64,000 bases of DNA, taken from NCBI GenBank assembly GCA_030544215.1, contig JARZZO010000008.1, forward strand, positions 33,023,614 through 33,087,613, written 5' to 3'. Numbering within the stretch: position 1 is the stretch's first letter; each line of letters begins with the position of its first letter. The position numbers and the translations under genes are program-made. The notes below the pieces were generated by a model that was not told the origin of the DNA, did no database searches, and was given only the letters and a program-made list of their open reading frames with translations. This DNA is from Zantedeschia hybrid cultivar. Its lineage: Eukaryota; Streptophyta; Magnoliopsida; Alismatales; Araceae. This document shows, one piece after another, positions 11,777 through 24,600 of this stretch.

Positions 11777-13600
11777 TGCACTCCCTCGGGAGTATAAAAT
11801 CTCAATTGACATGGTAAAAATTAACCTGCCAACAAGAGCCAGGATATTAAAGAGGCTCTAAAAGGCTTTATTAAGCCGCCCCAAAGCACTTAATGAATTA
11901 CCAATGACGAAATGTCATTTAAAAAAAATGATGACAAGAAAAGAAGAAGTCGACACGACTATCCCACTAGTCGGGTAATGGTGCTGAGGCAAACCTAGCG
12001 CAGAGGGAACATACATCATTTCCTACTTCCCGTTTTATGACCGGTCGAAGTTTCTAATCAAATCAATCTGAATCGATGATTTCTTCCGATTATGAAATTG
12101 TTTAGTATGAACATATATATTCCTCGCAACTTCATTTCTTCAATGAACAAGGGGCAAGGAATCACAAAACACACGAGAAGATGGCTCGGGTTCACTCGAC
12201 CCCGCCATGCAAGCTCAAGTTCAAGTCCAAATGTAAGTTTAGCCGGCCTGAGTCATGCTAGACTCTGCCATCCAAATTCAAAGCAAGCTCAAAACAGAAA
12301 AGATGGCCTCGGTTGACTCGACCCCGCCACTCATTTTCAAGCTCAAGTTCAAATTTAAAGCTCCAGCTTAAGTTCGAGCCCAAATTTAAGTGTAGGCTAA
12401 AGTTCACGTTCAAATTCAAATCTAAGTTCAAGCACAAGTCGGCCGAGGTCTTTACGACTACGTTGCGCTGGTGGCTGACCGGGTCTCCGAGAGGAGTACT
12501 TAATCACCATCAATGGTCGGGTCCGAGAAGACAAGAGGATCCCACCATTCAAGTTCAAATTCAGAAGTTCAAAGCAATTAAGTCGGCCGAGGTCTTTACG
12601 ACTACGTCGCATCGGTGGCTGGCCTGGGTCGAAAACGACTCCGTCATTTCCGCATGACTTGTTCTCCAACAGGAGTACTCTGTCGCCCCTATTTTCCTTG
12701 GCTATAAACCTATGTGTCTGTCTATGGTAGTAGGGTTTCATCATTTCCAAATCACCCCTATTCATCATGTACAAAAGCTTTTGTGCCCGTCATTGATAAT
12801 TAAGGCCCTCATGACCTACGCATCTAGGTTTGCATCGTTCAAATCACCCTTGTTTACCTTAGCTTAGGGTACTCAGGATTTCATCATTTCAAATCACCCT
12901 TATGTTACTACGGCAGAAAACCTATGAGTATGTTGTCGGTACTTAGGGTCTACATGGCTTAGACTCTTCTGGTCTATTGCCACCTCGCATAATGGTCAAG
13001 GTCCTTCCGACCTTTGCCACCCTAATAAAGACTCAGGCCCTTACGGCTTGCGTGGGGTATTTTTTGCCCCTCTCTCACTCTGTCCTTTCATTTAAAGTTT
13101 CTTTTGTCTCAAAGTTTCAATAATCCCTATAACATTGCTAGTTATAGAAGTTAATAAGTCTATTTTTGTTAAATCACTTTCATTTGATATCATTTTCTTT
13201 CAGCCTTGTTGTTATAGTCATATATTTTACTTTTGCTCTACTTTATCTGCAATAAGAGGAGAGAGAGATACAAAATGAAATGAGAGAGAACAAAAAAGGG
13301 TTAAAAATAGAGATGTCCCACCGGACTTGATCACATTTATGCAGTCAAGGGTAACAAGGGCCATATATCCGGGTGTGGTGAAAACTCGAAAGGGTGCTAT
13401 GAGCAAAAGCAAGAGGGGGACGGCTCCGGTGAAAATCCTAAACAGCACTTGGGTCGATAAAGTGAACAAAAAAGAAGAAGAAGAAGAAGAAGAGAAAAGA
13501 GAGACATAAAAGGGTGGAAGCTCAATTATGCCATTCATTGAAGAGCTAATATGAGACAAGGGTTCTCTATATGTCAATATAAAAAAGTTATAGTTTCAAG
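11777..13600 (+). repeat. Pol-to-antisense-gene spacer with internal direct repeats
   Basis: The spacer has no gene. It contains a block of AAGTTCAA/AAATTCAA words (about 12200-12580), two copies of ACTCGACCCCGCCA about 120 bases apart (near 12197 and 12317), and two copies of AAGTCGGCCGAGGTCTTTAC 143 bases apart (near 12437 and 12580). A TTTCATCATTTC..AAATCACCC word recurs at about 12730-12900. Repeats in this position are known from Tat-lineage elements. A short GAA microsatellite lies at about 13470-13495. Confidence 0.6.
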
Positions 13601-14031
13601 AGTAGCTTCCTTCCCAGTTTTACATGTAAAAAGATGAAAGAGAATGTCCTTCCCAAGTACAAAAGTTTCATAGTAGACTTCAATATGGGTCTTCAAGTAA
13701 CATGGGTAGTAGTGGGAGCCCTTCTCCAACTTGTGCGTTCAGCTCCAACATGGCCTCTTCTTCAATATGTAATCTTGCAATCTCACTGGATAGAGACTTA
13801 AGAAGGCCTTGTGAGATTAGAAGTCATCTTGATGCCTGTGCAAACTGTGCCTCAAAGCTTCTAACTCCACTTGTTAGTCACCTGTTCATGCTCTAGCTGC
13901 TGGATATTCTCCATCAACAGGTTCTCTTCTGCTTGAAGCCAGCTATTTCCGCTTGCTGTTGTGAGATTTGGAGAGAAACGGGTTGCATTTGTAAATCATG
14001 TTCCTCTCGCTGAAAAAGATAAAGCTTGGCG

Positions 14032-17000
14032 TCAATCTTGTATCATAGATTGAATATATTCTTGGCGCTCGAAATATTTTAAATTAGTGGAGGGCCTGGA
14101 GGCAATGGGCAGCCATTCACTTAAAGAAGGTCCTGCCAAGTGAATCCAAGTAGTCATACTATCAACTTGTTGCTGAAGAAGGTCATATGTCAGACTGGGC
14201 TCGTGACGTATGATCTGTTTCAGAAGTTTTACATTGGCACCAAGGACATCGACACCCGGTATGTCAGAGCCAACAGGGATAGAAGGGATGGCAAGATGTA
14301 CAGATTCATCAATTGAGGTCCAGTCTGTAGAAGGATAAGTGGAGACGAAGGGCACTGAAGGCAAATCACTAGAAGAGGCTTCAATAGCAGAAGGGATAGA
14401 TGTAACAGCTGTGTTTGCAATACCCGGTGTGACTAGGGGCACGTCACTTTCAGTGGATCTGATCGAAGGTAGAGCAATGATAAACTCTGAAGGGTCTTTT
14501 ATGATAACATTCTCAGGAGTAATCTGTACAAGGGATGATGTGCATATATGAGTCCAAATGTCAATAAGCCGAAGAATGTGTAATAGAGTTTAATCTATAG
14601 GGGGCAGGATGGAAGACTACCAGCTGTTGACCCGGCGAATTTGGTTCCGAGTCAACCTCATCATGTTCACTCTCTAGGGTCACCATAGGCAAGGTCGTTG
14701 AGCCTACACCTTCAAGAACTGGAGAGATATTAAAAGTAGCTGTAGCATCCGTGGACTCAATGTCAGCTTGAGTCAAAGATGAACTGGAAGTAGGGGTTCC
14801 TATGATGGTGGCAGCTGGAAGAGTCATGGCTTTAGCCGAAGATGTGATTATTGGAGTCATTGAAGTTTCTTCTGGTTCTGTGTAAGCCTGAGAAGCAGCT
14901 TCCCCTCTTTCAGAAGAAGAGGATGAAGAGGCAGTTGATACATGAAGGTCCATGTCTCCCTTATCCGGGACATGAAGAGCACCAATCTCCTCCGAATGAA
15001 TTGGGGATTCCTGCTTTCAAGTCAAATGTGCGTAATAAGCCCAGTGATAAGCAAGAATAGAAGAAAGAATATTATGAAGAGAAGTTACCATGGCCAGATG
15101 TGTTGCTTCAACAAAATGTGTTTTAGCCATTAGTCCTTTAATTATTCCAAGGTCTGTGGAGTCAAAATCATTAGAAAAGGAACAACATTAAAATGAAGAT
15201 ATTATTGTCAAAGTCATAAAATGGTTACTTTGGTCTCCTATCAGGGGCCAAGTGTTTGTGACTGGAAATGTATCATTGATAGGCTGTTCAACAGTATGAG
15301 AAGGAGTAGTAATCGTAAAGATCGGCATTGTGGCAGTATAACCTTTGCAGGGGGATCAAACTGCTTTGGCCCTTTGCGAAGCCTTTTTGCAACTTGCTTG
15401 ACTCTCCCTAGAAAGGGTATGAGAGAAGTTGTTTGTCACAAATGTCAAAATCCAGAAGGCATAAGTTAAAAGGATGAAGCATACCATCCTTGTCAAGAGC
15501 CGAAGGAGCAGGAGGACTCTTCCAATTGGTACTGCTAGAAGTAAAATCTTCGAAGTCCAAGATTTCAGGCAGATTGGCAGTGGGAGGTGCCTGAGTATCT
15601 ACTTGATGTTTTTTCTTGGTGCGCGCTTCATTAGCAGTAGCAACCGCTTTTCCTATTACACTGGCTTCAGCAAGGGCTGGTGTGGTCATTGGTGTCTTGG
15701 AAGCAAGAGAAGGGAAGAAAGAAGACTTCTTTGCTTGGGCCACGACTCTTCTATGTTGTTGGTTGAGATATTTGGCTGCAAGCACTACAAAGATATTTAC
15801 AGAAAGTTACATTATAGGAGCAAAAGAAACATAAAGTCAGAAAGCCAAGTACACATTTTGATACTTACAACAGTCACCTTCATAGTAGTTTGAAAGAGGC
15901 CAGTAGTCATAAGTGGAGGTTTTAGCTCTGATTGAAGCTTCCTTAATAATGTAGATGACATCATTCACAGTTTTTGTAAGAGGGGTCAGGCTGCTTGGGT
16001 TATAATGTCTTCAACTACTCAAATGAATGCCTAAGCACAAAGCATCGAGCCCCCAGACATTTATATGATCTCAAGAAGCTGGTAGCTTAGCCTCCAACAT
16101 CCCTTGTGCGGTGGAATCTTGTGAAACACTAGAATACTTCAGCAGGGCAAGCAGCCAACCAGTGGCCTTATAGAAATCAGGCTTATCTTCCTTGTGAGGA
16201 GGATAAAATTTCTGGAGATCTGGAAGACCGCGAGGAATTTGATGGGGGTTCTGATTACTGATGTCTTCTTCCTCTGGGAAAGCAATATTAACACAATCTA
16301 CATGGGTGATGGGAATGTTAAATTGCCTAAAAAATTCCCCTCTCAGTGCAGCAAAATTCAGCTTAATCAACTCTTGGTCAATGGGCGACTGAGAATCCCC
16401 ATGATGAGCTTTATAAGCCGCACGCTTCTCAGCATATTTTTCAACTTCGGCGCCAACCAAGAATTGCAGATATCCAAAATCTATGTCAAAGGAGACTTCT
16501 AGTTGGGTTTCCAAGATATCTCTTTTAGCATTACTCCAACATTTGGTTCTTTCATCTCTGTAAATATTGGTGCATTTTCGCCACCATTTGATATATTCAC
16601 AAGTCATACGCAGTGCATACACAACAGAATAATTCTGAAAGAAGCTTCTTCAAATCTATGGAAATAGTCCCACCATTCATGGGCATTCTGCAGTCCACTA
16701 GTGTCTAGGATATGGCGGCTAGGCAGCTGAAACATACTGTCACAAGAAGGTTTACACTAATCATAGCCAAAGTTTCTGCTAAATCGGAAGGGATAGTAAG
16801 GCTCTAGATGATTTCCGATATACTAGCATACTGGGTCTGATTGACAAAAGCTATGATCTAATCTGGCTGTTTTAGGCAGATTTCTTCAATCTTTGTTTAG
16901 TCTGCGGATGGATGAATTCAATGGGATTTTCCTCTTGAAATATTCTATAAGGGCTGACTGGAGGACGAGAATTGGCCATGTGCATCCAAAATCGCGGGCC

Positions 17001-18624
17001 TCCCTCTGTTTTCCTTTTGGTGTCAGTCAGAGCACCGCGGATATCATAAAGTTGCCTTTGGGTATCTCCCTCATCGACACTGGCATACTCAATCATGCGG
17101 GGAAATACCTGAGGAGAGGCTAGACTCTTCAACACAGACTCAGAGAAAATAAAAGCCACCCAAGCATTAAAAAAGTGAATGGGACCAACAACTCCAAATT
17201 CTCGAGGTTTCTCTTGTTCAAAAGTTTGACCCAGAGTCTTATATATCAGACACAAAGTAACTGGGGCTAGAGATAGTTTTATTCTCTAGGCTAGTTTACA
17301 AGCTGCATACAATTTCTCTGGGTGGATTACTCCCTCGTCACCCTTGAGGAAGGGCAACATTAGAAAGCCAATAAGCTAAATATGCTACTAGATGGGTGTG
17401 CTGATCCAAGCCCAGCAGATTGGCATCCTTTCTGTGTTATTTGAAGATGACATCAGGATATCCCTTCTTGTGCCTGGCGGTTTGTCTCGCTAGCACTGGA
17501 CTTTCACCAAACCCTGAAAATTCTATGTAACGAAGGTCAACATTATGGAAGAAGCGGAGTCACACAACTCCTTGGACTCTCGTCCTATCCTTTCTGGACT
17601 TTTTCTTTGTTGACTCTTCGCCAAAGTCCAAAACCATGTAGGCCTTCAGAAGGAATCTATAAGAGCGCCAAGTGGCATATCTGCCCTTGCCGTCTGTTCT
17701 GTCTTTGACAATGTCAGGATGGCACACTTCTTCATAAGATTCTCCATCAATTGGTAGCCCAGAGAGCTGATGTAAAGTCCACAAATCTAGAGAAGTTTTC
17801 CTTTCTGAAGTGTAAAAGGTGTTGAACTCTTTATGAAAACTTCTATCATGCCACAGTACAGTCTCTTGAAGATTGGATATATGAAACAGGCGGCATAAAC
17901 ACTCCCAACAGGGTCCACTTTGCTCAACAAGTCATGGTAGTTCTCAAGGACATAATCGATAAATTCCATAAAGTATTTCTCTGAAGCTGTGTCCAAACTT
18001 GATCTTCAGGTCACTTAACCAGCCTTCTGCTACTTTGAGTTTGAACCTCATGACCAAAATGTCAAAAACCAATGGCTCTTCTTTGTAGCCCCATTTACAA
18101 GGAGAAAGGAATAGCCTGTGGCGCTGGCATGAGCATCTCCCTAGAATATCCTGACTTGAACAATGAGTCACAATGGGTTACAGTGCTCCTTAAGTTGCCT
18201 CTTGATTTAAAGATGGCATTGTCAGCGTAATAGATTCTTCTTTCAGAGTGCACCCTATTGGCCTTAAAGTCAAGCAGGAAGTTATACAAATGATAGTCAC
18301 TTGAAAAATGAGAAGGATAGTCCTTGTCTCGTTTATACTCATAAAAGCCATTTACAAGAACAAGTCGGCTCTCATCCACCATACCCTTTGTCTCATCATC
18401 AAAGGGTGATCTACCATCGCCACCTCATAGAACTGTGACACTTCAACATCTTCAAGGACATCGACTATGGGTAATAAGAAAAAGGGGCTCATAGAAAGTC
18501 CTTTATGCTCTATATCCTCTTCTTCCATGATGGAACTCTGTTCATAAGGTCCAACAGAGGAAATAACTATGTCTTCAGGAGTGGTCTCAATTATCGCTGC
18601 TTTGCCCTTCTCTTGTGAGGCCAT
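14032..18624 (-). pseudogene. Antisense gene of the Tat element, plant-mobile-domain-like
   Basis: A series of - strand coding blocks begins at ATG 18624 (MASQEKGKAAIIETT) and runs towards pol. The blocks contain DLWTLHQLSGLPIDGESYEE, HLVAYLAYWLSN, LCLIYKTLGQTFEQ and GPIHFFNAWVAFIF. These resemble the plant mobile domain (aminotransferase-like, PF10536) known from MAIN/MAIL proteins and from some plant Ty3/gypsy elements. Later blocks (16071-16622, 15408-15785, 14561-14953, 14032-14442) are less conserved, with Ser/Thr-rich linkers. Frames change between blocks, from decay or from introns. Its place between integrase and right LTR, on the opposite strand, matches the antisense ORF of Tat/Retand-type elements. 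Domain assignment is by eye. Confidence 0.6.
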
Positions 18625-19685
18625 TATGCTGCAAAAAAAGATTAGTAATTAGAACTGAAATTCAAGAAGCTTCATTGAAGGAGAAAGAAATTTTGCAGAA
18701 ATTTCGGCAGTGTCTCCCCTTGTCAGGAGGCTATCAGAAATTTATCATAAGCATCCAGGACATGCCGAGATGCTCCAGAAAAAGAAATCTATGTCAAAAG
18801 ACAGAGGGGGTGCAAGGGTGGTGTTCCAGTTGCACGATTCCCGAGAGCCGAACTACAAGCGGGACTAGACACTGAAGCCGCAGGAATTGCTCCCACAGAG
18901 ACTGCCAAAGCAAAATAGGTTGTACGTTAGAGAAGTCACTAGACGTGCAATGCAACAGTAATGAGTTGACGACTACTATCTTGAGTTGATCGGTGAGGCC
19001 ATATGACAATTTCCTGCATGAAAAAGTTGATGAAAAATACATTAATATGTTGATACAAGTTCAGGAAGATTGAAGAAATAGAAAAAAACAGATTTTTTTT
19101 TTTTTTTCACTTTCCCCTCATCTGAATCAGTCACGGATGGAAGCCTAGTGGTCCCACCAGTAACCAAAAAAAAAAAAAAAATTCTGAGAAAGGGCTAGCC
19201 TTTTGGTGACCCTGTGGTAGGTGTAGGCCGCCAATTGCAGGACGAGATGCCGACGAGCAATGAAAAAGGTGGCGCCTTTCTCCTAAAATCGGCGGCGCGA
19301 TGGTGAGGCTCCCAAACGCCAACCTAGACATGGTCGAAGCAAGAAGCCTACGACCTACACAGACGGCATTGTCTCTATAGCGGTGTTTGCCTATTTTTTT
19401 AACACTGTCGAAGGAGGAAGAAGAGGAAAGAGAAGCCCATCAAGGTTCTCGATTCCAGCAGAGAAGAACAAAGGGCAGGAGGCCCATGGTGGACACGACG
19501 CCCTACCTCAGGCGACGCGGTGGCAGCGCCCTCCAACGGCAACTGCGGTGCTTGTCGCCGGCTGAGAAAGAAGGAGGCAGAAGAGAAGGCGGTGAGCTTC
19601 TCTCTGTGTGTGCAGGGGAGGAAGGAGGAAAAGGCGCAGGAAGAAGAAGAAGAGACAGGGTGAGACCTGCTCCCCTTCTTTTATA
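18625..19685 (-). promoter_or_regulatory. Promoter, leader and 5'UTR intron of the antisense gene
   Basis: On the - strand a TATA box in TATAAAAGAAGGGGA (19685 to 19671) is followed by about 150 bases of CT-rich leader. A donor CTGAG|GTAGGG then lies at 19506/19505. Directly before the ATG there is a strong acceptor: branch-point-like CTAATTACTAAT, then CTTTTTTTGCAG, ending at 18629. Five bases of leader separate the acceptor from the ATG. This would remove an 878-base leader intron (18629-19506). The elements are seen in sequence; transcription and splicing are inferred. Confidence 0.5.
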
Positions 19686-20071
19686 ACTAACCCAGTCGGT
19701 TCAGGGCAATAGGCGGTCCAAGGCATGGACTGGCTCGAACCGACCGTAGACTCAATGGCCTGTGCCCTTACCTTTTAAAGCGGGCGGGTTTGAGCCGACC
19801 TAAGCGCAGAATCGGTCTGGATTAGTCGTAGAAGCGAGCTTGGATTCTTTTCTCCATGATAGCAATAATTTCAAGCAAAGTCATTGCAGGAAGAAGTCAA
19901 ATTTGTCAAGTTTTCAATTGAAAATGTAATGCCTTTAAGTGGGGCCGGTTTTAAATAAATCATGAGCCGCTTGAAGAAGATGGATATGCCAAAGTAGAGA
20001 CACGCATACAACTCACTTCGTCATCCTCGGCCTCCGTTGCGAGCTGCATGCGTGGACGTCGTGGAGGCATT

Positions 20072-21690
20072 TGTTGTCACCGAAGTTGTAACAAGTCCAA
20101 GCCCAAAGAGCTAGTGAATTGGCCTAGGATAGTCAACTCAACTCAACGAAGCCTTAATCCCAAATAATTGGGGTCGGCTAATATGGATTATATATCTCCA
20201 CTTTAAACGATTTTGGACTACCTCTTCTGAAAGGTTTAAAGCTTCTAAATCATATTGTACTACCCTCTTCCAAATTAATCTAGGTCTACCCCTTCCTTTC
20301 TTCCCCTCTTCTATTCTAATATGCTCCACTTTTCTAACTAGAGCCTCCCTAGGCCTACGCTTAACATGCCCAAACCATCTCAGTCTCCCTTCTCTCAATT
20401 TGCCCTCAATTGGTACCACTCCTACCTTTTCTCTAATATACTCATTATGAATTTTATCTACCCTAGTATGCCCGCACATCCACCTTAATATTTTCATCTC
20501 GGCAACACTCATCTTGGAGACATGTTGCCCCTTCATCGCCCAACCCTCACTACTATATAACATTACAGGTCTTATCGCTGTATGGGAGAATTTTTCTTTC
20601 AGCTTTGTTAGGATCTTGCGGTTACACAAGACTTCCGTGACAAGTCTCCACTTCAGCTATCCTGCTTTAATCCTATGACTAACATCCTCATCGCACTCTC
20701 CGTCTTCTTAGAGGATCGAACCAAAATATTTGAAATAGGTGCTTTGTGGTATTGCTATCCCATCCAAGTTAATTCCCTCCTCTTCGCCTATCCGACCATC
20801 ATTAAACTTACAATGTATGTATTCTATTTTAGTTCTACTTAACTGGAAGCCCTTAGACTCTAAGGTGCTCCTCCAAAGCTCTAGTTTTCTATTAACTCCC
20901 TCTTGCGTCTTATCTATCAATACAATATCATCCGCAAACATCATACACCACGGAATGTCCTCTTGTATATCCTTTGTTAAATCATCCATAACTAATGCGA
21001 AAAGGTAAAGACTTACTACTGATCCTTAATGCATTCCAACGGAAATAGAAAAATCTCTTATTTCCCCTCCGACCGTGCGGATACTAGTAGTTGCTCCTTC
21101 ATACATGTCTTTTAATACTTGTATGTACCTAGTAGATATCCTCTTGCGCTCCAACACCCACCACAAGACATCTCTTGGAACTCTATTATAAGTCTTATCT
21201 AAATCGATGAATACCATATGTAGATCTTTTTTTATATCTCTATATTTCTCTATCAAGTTCCTAATGAGAAAGATAGTTTCCATAGTTGATCGACCTGGCA
21301 TAAAGCCGAATTGATTGGCCGAGATAGTTGTGTCAGAACGTAAATGAATTGAATCGGCCTAAGATAAAGTTCAAAAAAGTCTGAACAAAAAGCAATATGA
21401 GCAGCAACGGGCCCATCTTTTTTATGCTTGAAGGAGACACCAAATGTAATGTTATTAAGCCTAATGAAGGTTGAACTGGCCATTTATTTGGGCTCTGCAG
21501 AAAAAGCGATGTTGGACCCGTTAGCTCCTACAAATGGACCTCCCATGCCTCATACGTGCCCTCTTGGCCCATGCCCAATCTGCCCTAGACTTGAGAAAGA
21601 AAAAAACATGTGTTCCTTCCATGGCAAAAAGTTTTCTAGAAGGTGATAGGTGGGAAAAACAAAAAGAAGCCATTGAAAAAGTCACAAATG
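20072..21690 (+). repeat. Right LTR of the intron-1 Tat element, split by a LINE
   Basis: It starts TGTTGTCACCGAAGTTG like the left LTR, runs to 20131, and resumes at 21350 after the LINE with the same sequence as the left copy. Similarity to the left copy ends at about 21684. The true LTR probably extends further right, but with the left copy truncated its end cannot be placed. Confidence 0.65.
20132..21349 (-). mobile_element. 5'-truncated RTE-clade LINE
   Basis: The - strand encodes the second half of a non-LTR reverse transcriptase: MPGRSTMETIFLIRNLIEKY, DLHMVFIDLDKTYNRVPR, the catalytic FADD within MMFADDIVLIDK, and a C-terminus with MKILRWMCGHTRVDKI and LRWFGHVKRRP, characteristic of plant RTE elements. 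The 3' end (left side) finishes in TTGAGTTGAGTTGACT, a short tandem repeat as is usual for RTE rather than poly(A). A 17-bp target duplication, TGAATTGGCCTAGGATA (20115-20131) and TGAATCGGCCTAAGATA (21350-21366), has two mismatches. Stops and frame changes make it inactive. Confidence 0.85.
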
Positions 21691-24600
21691 CTACTACCCC
21701 ATTGGCTGCCCTATTATTGGGGCATATTCTCTCTTATCCCTAGGATAATGGATGCCCAAATTGCCCCTAAAAGCTGTGCAAGCGTTTTGCTGATTTTTTT
21801 CATTAAAAATGCCATCTCATGCTTCATAGGGCTAGTTTTTTTTTCTTGGGGAATGGTTAGAGGGATCTTTCTACATTATAGAAATGGTCTCCTTAAGCCT
21901 TAAACCCATATATGGATTTTATTGCCCGAAAGTTCATACGCTGTCTAGATTTCTGAACTGCACGTTTTTTTGTTTATTAGAGTTTTGGAGGACCCTTTGG
22001 GGTGTCATAGTTCTCTTGAATTGCTTGGGGAGGAAGTTCACACCATGGACAGTGATCCCCCATGGCCAAACATCCCAAAGAATCTCTCCAATCCTACCCC
22101 TCTTTCATCCGAAATTTATGTTTCGATATACTGCAGTCGATTTTCTTGTTTTGATCTCTTTCTACCTTGGTTAAAGGTTTTTCCCCTAGAAGTTCTCAAA
22201 AGAGACTCCCCACCTGTTGGGGATCGGCTTCTGCAGATGTAAATTCTCTAACATAAACCTATAGGAAGGATCCATCATAATGAAATCGAAATATGTCTTC
22301 ATCTATGCCCCATTCTCTTTATGGTTTTTTATTGAATGTTGTCTTTAAGATATTCCCTAAATATTTCTTGAGGTTTATATGCCATTTCCATCATATTCTC
22401 TAATGCATAATTTAATTTTAAGTCTATGTTTACTTAAGTATAGGTCTGCAGGTTGAGTGTGCGCCTTTTCTTTTGATTTAGTCATAATCGGAATCATGTT
22501 TTAATCTTCCTCCCAACCTGTCTAAGTGTCCCCTGTGCTTAGGACTCTCTCTTTGGAACCCAATGAAAGTATTAGGTGGCTTAGATTTCAGGTTACATCA
22601 AGCTTCCATTGTTGTGACCGAAATCATATTATGTGCTTTAAAGTTATTAAGATTTTTCCGATGTTTCTTCTAAAAGAAACCTCAATCAAAGGTGGCCAGC
22701 AGTTACACTGCTTGGATGACCCATCAAAAGGCCTCTTACAGAAATAATGTCATTCCTAAATTCTCATTTCATATAGGATAATTTGGATGACATGTCCCAA
22801 ATGCCCCAACTTAAGAATTGGTGGAGTTCCTAGCTCCCCACATGTAGAAGTGTATTTGGTCATTCTTTGTGAGTTTTCCTTACACTTTGAAGGCATCAAG
22901 GCACCCAATTGGGTGAGTAACTGCGCTCAACGAGTTCCCTTTGGTAGCCACCCCCTATGGTTTATGGCCATACATGATCCCTTTAGGGGAAATAGTCCTT
23001 CGGGTTCTTTCATGATATGGTTCATGAATTTTTAAAACCCCTGTTAGGCTCTCCTAATAAAGGGAAAGGATCATTTTGAAGTCATTTTATTAAGCATTTC
23101 CAATGCTTCATAAGATGATCAAGGAGAATGGGATAGGCATGAAGAAATCATGTTATTCGAAATTTCGAAAGAACTCATTACAAGGAACATTCCTTAAAAA
23201 GGCCTCATGTCGCCATATTCAAATTTCTGAGATTTTTCAGTATCATGTTCTCAAAATTTGTAGTGATTATTAATCACTTCCAACTTGAAAGAAATATGAA
23301 ACTGAGTATAGGTTCAGGATTTTCAGTCTGCACCTCTATAAACATGGGGATTTACTTGGGAATTGGATACAAATTATTTTTTACGGCTTTGGTTTCTTTA
23401 ACTTAACTCGACTGATTGATACTGACTCAATTTGTAAGCAATTTGTAGATGGAACCGTGTAGGATCTTCAAGAAAGCAATTTAGCAGTTTGAGTCTGCAC
23501 CTCTTCCCCCCATACTCATTTCTATAGAAGTATGAAAACACTAAAAACTTAATAAACAATTTTTTTCAGATAAGTTCACCCAAGGGTAATAAAAATTATA
23601 ACATACACTTCAAAACTTCTTAAAGAAACCAAGAAAAACATCTGATATAGGTGGAATTCACCAAGTTGTTGACAAAGTCTGCACCTATCAGGCGCAGACT
23701 CAACTTCTCCAAAGGATAAAATGACTTCCCATTCCCAAATCATATGTACATATTTTGAAAAAACATAAAAAGGAGCATCTCTTCCAAGTCTCTAGTGGAT
23801 TTTCTTCTATAAAGAACTTCATTCAAATCACCAACACCTTTTAAACTTCTGCACCCCTTGCAGCAGACTCAACCATCGTCCTTCGATCATCACAACCTTG
23901 AACAATTAGGTCTTCACCTTTGTACCTGTAAATCATCATCAAACATACCGAGAAATCCTCAACAAAAAATACTTCAGCGAAGCTCTTAGGTTTTTGATCA
24001 CTAAGTCTCTAACTTATCGGAGTCTGCACCCTCTTGCCGCAGACTCAACCATAAACTTGCATTTCAGCATCAAGTCCTAATTTCTGCAGACATCATCACC
24101 CATATCAATTAGAAAATCATAAAAAGATGTTTCACTTTTCCTGTAATAAAAAAAATCAATCAAATTTAAGCATTTCTATGACAATAAAGCTGGTGACAGA
24201 TGAGTCTGCGCCTTCCTGCCACAGATTCAGCCTTCATTCTCATCCAAACACAAAAAACAGAATAAGGCTTCAATGCATATCTATATATATCACTCTAAGA
24301 AGGCTAAAAAATGTCTCTCATTCCTGGTAATCAATGAACAAATAAGAAATCAAATCCTTTGGCAAATTTTTCGAAATTCAACTGAAGAAAGTAAAATGAC
24401 AGCTCTACAACTTAGGAATGAATAGATATGGAATTTCCATCCTTAGGCAAACGTGAAATTCGTTAACTTTTTGAGAGCAATTCTGTCATTTCATGGTATA
24501 TTTCCTGTACATCATTTTACAGTGTGTTATGCTAAGTTCTTCTGACGATTAATCAAGAGTTTTCCTCATAGGAGGATGTAATTAACGTTTTTCCATTTAT

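Noticed and set aside
19387..19686. 99-codon + frame
   Set aside because: It runs opposite the CT-rich leader of the antisense gene and is Arg/Glu-rich low complexity; a shadow.
7235..21690. Reading the intron-1 Tat element as two unrelated elements because coding switches strand at about 13600
   Set aside because: The two LTR copies enclose both coding parts, and an antisense gene between integrase and right LTR is a known Tat arrangement. Nesting without visible ends remains possible but is less economical.
23315..24225. Possible CRISPR-like array (regular repeats)
   Set aside because: Only a short imperfect motif recurs, spacing is 171-181 bases, and this is plant nuclear DNA. It is treated as a diverged periodic repeat instead.
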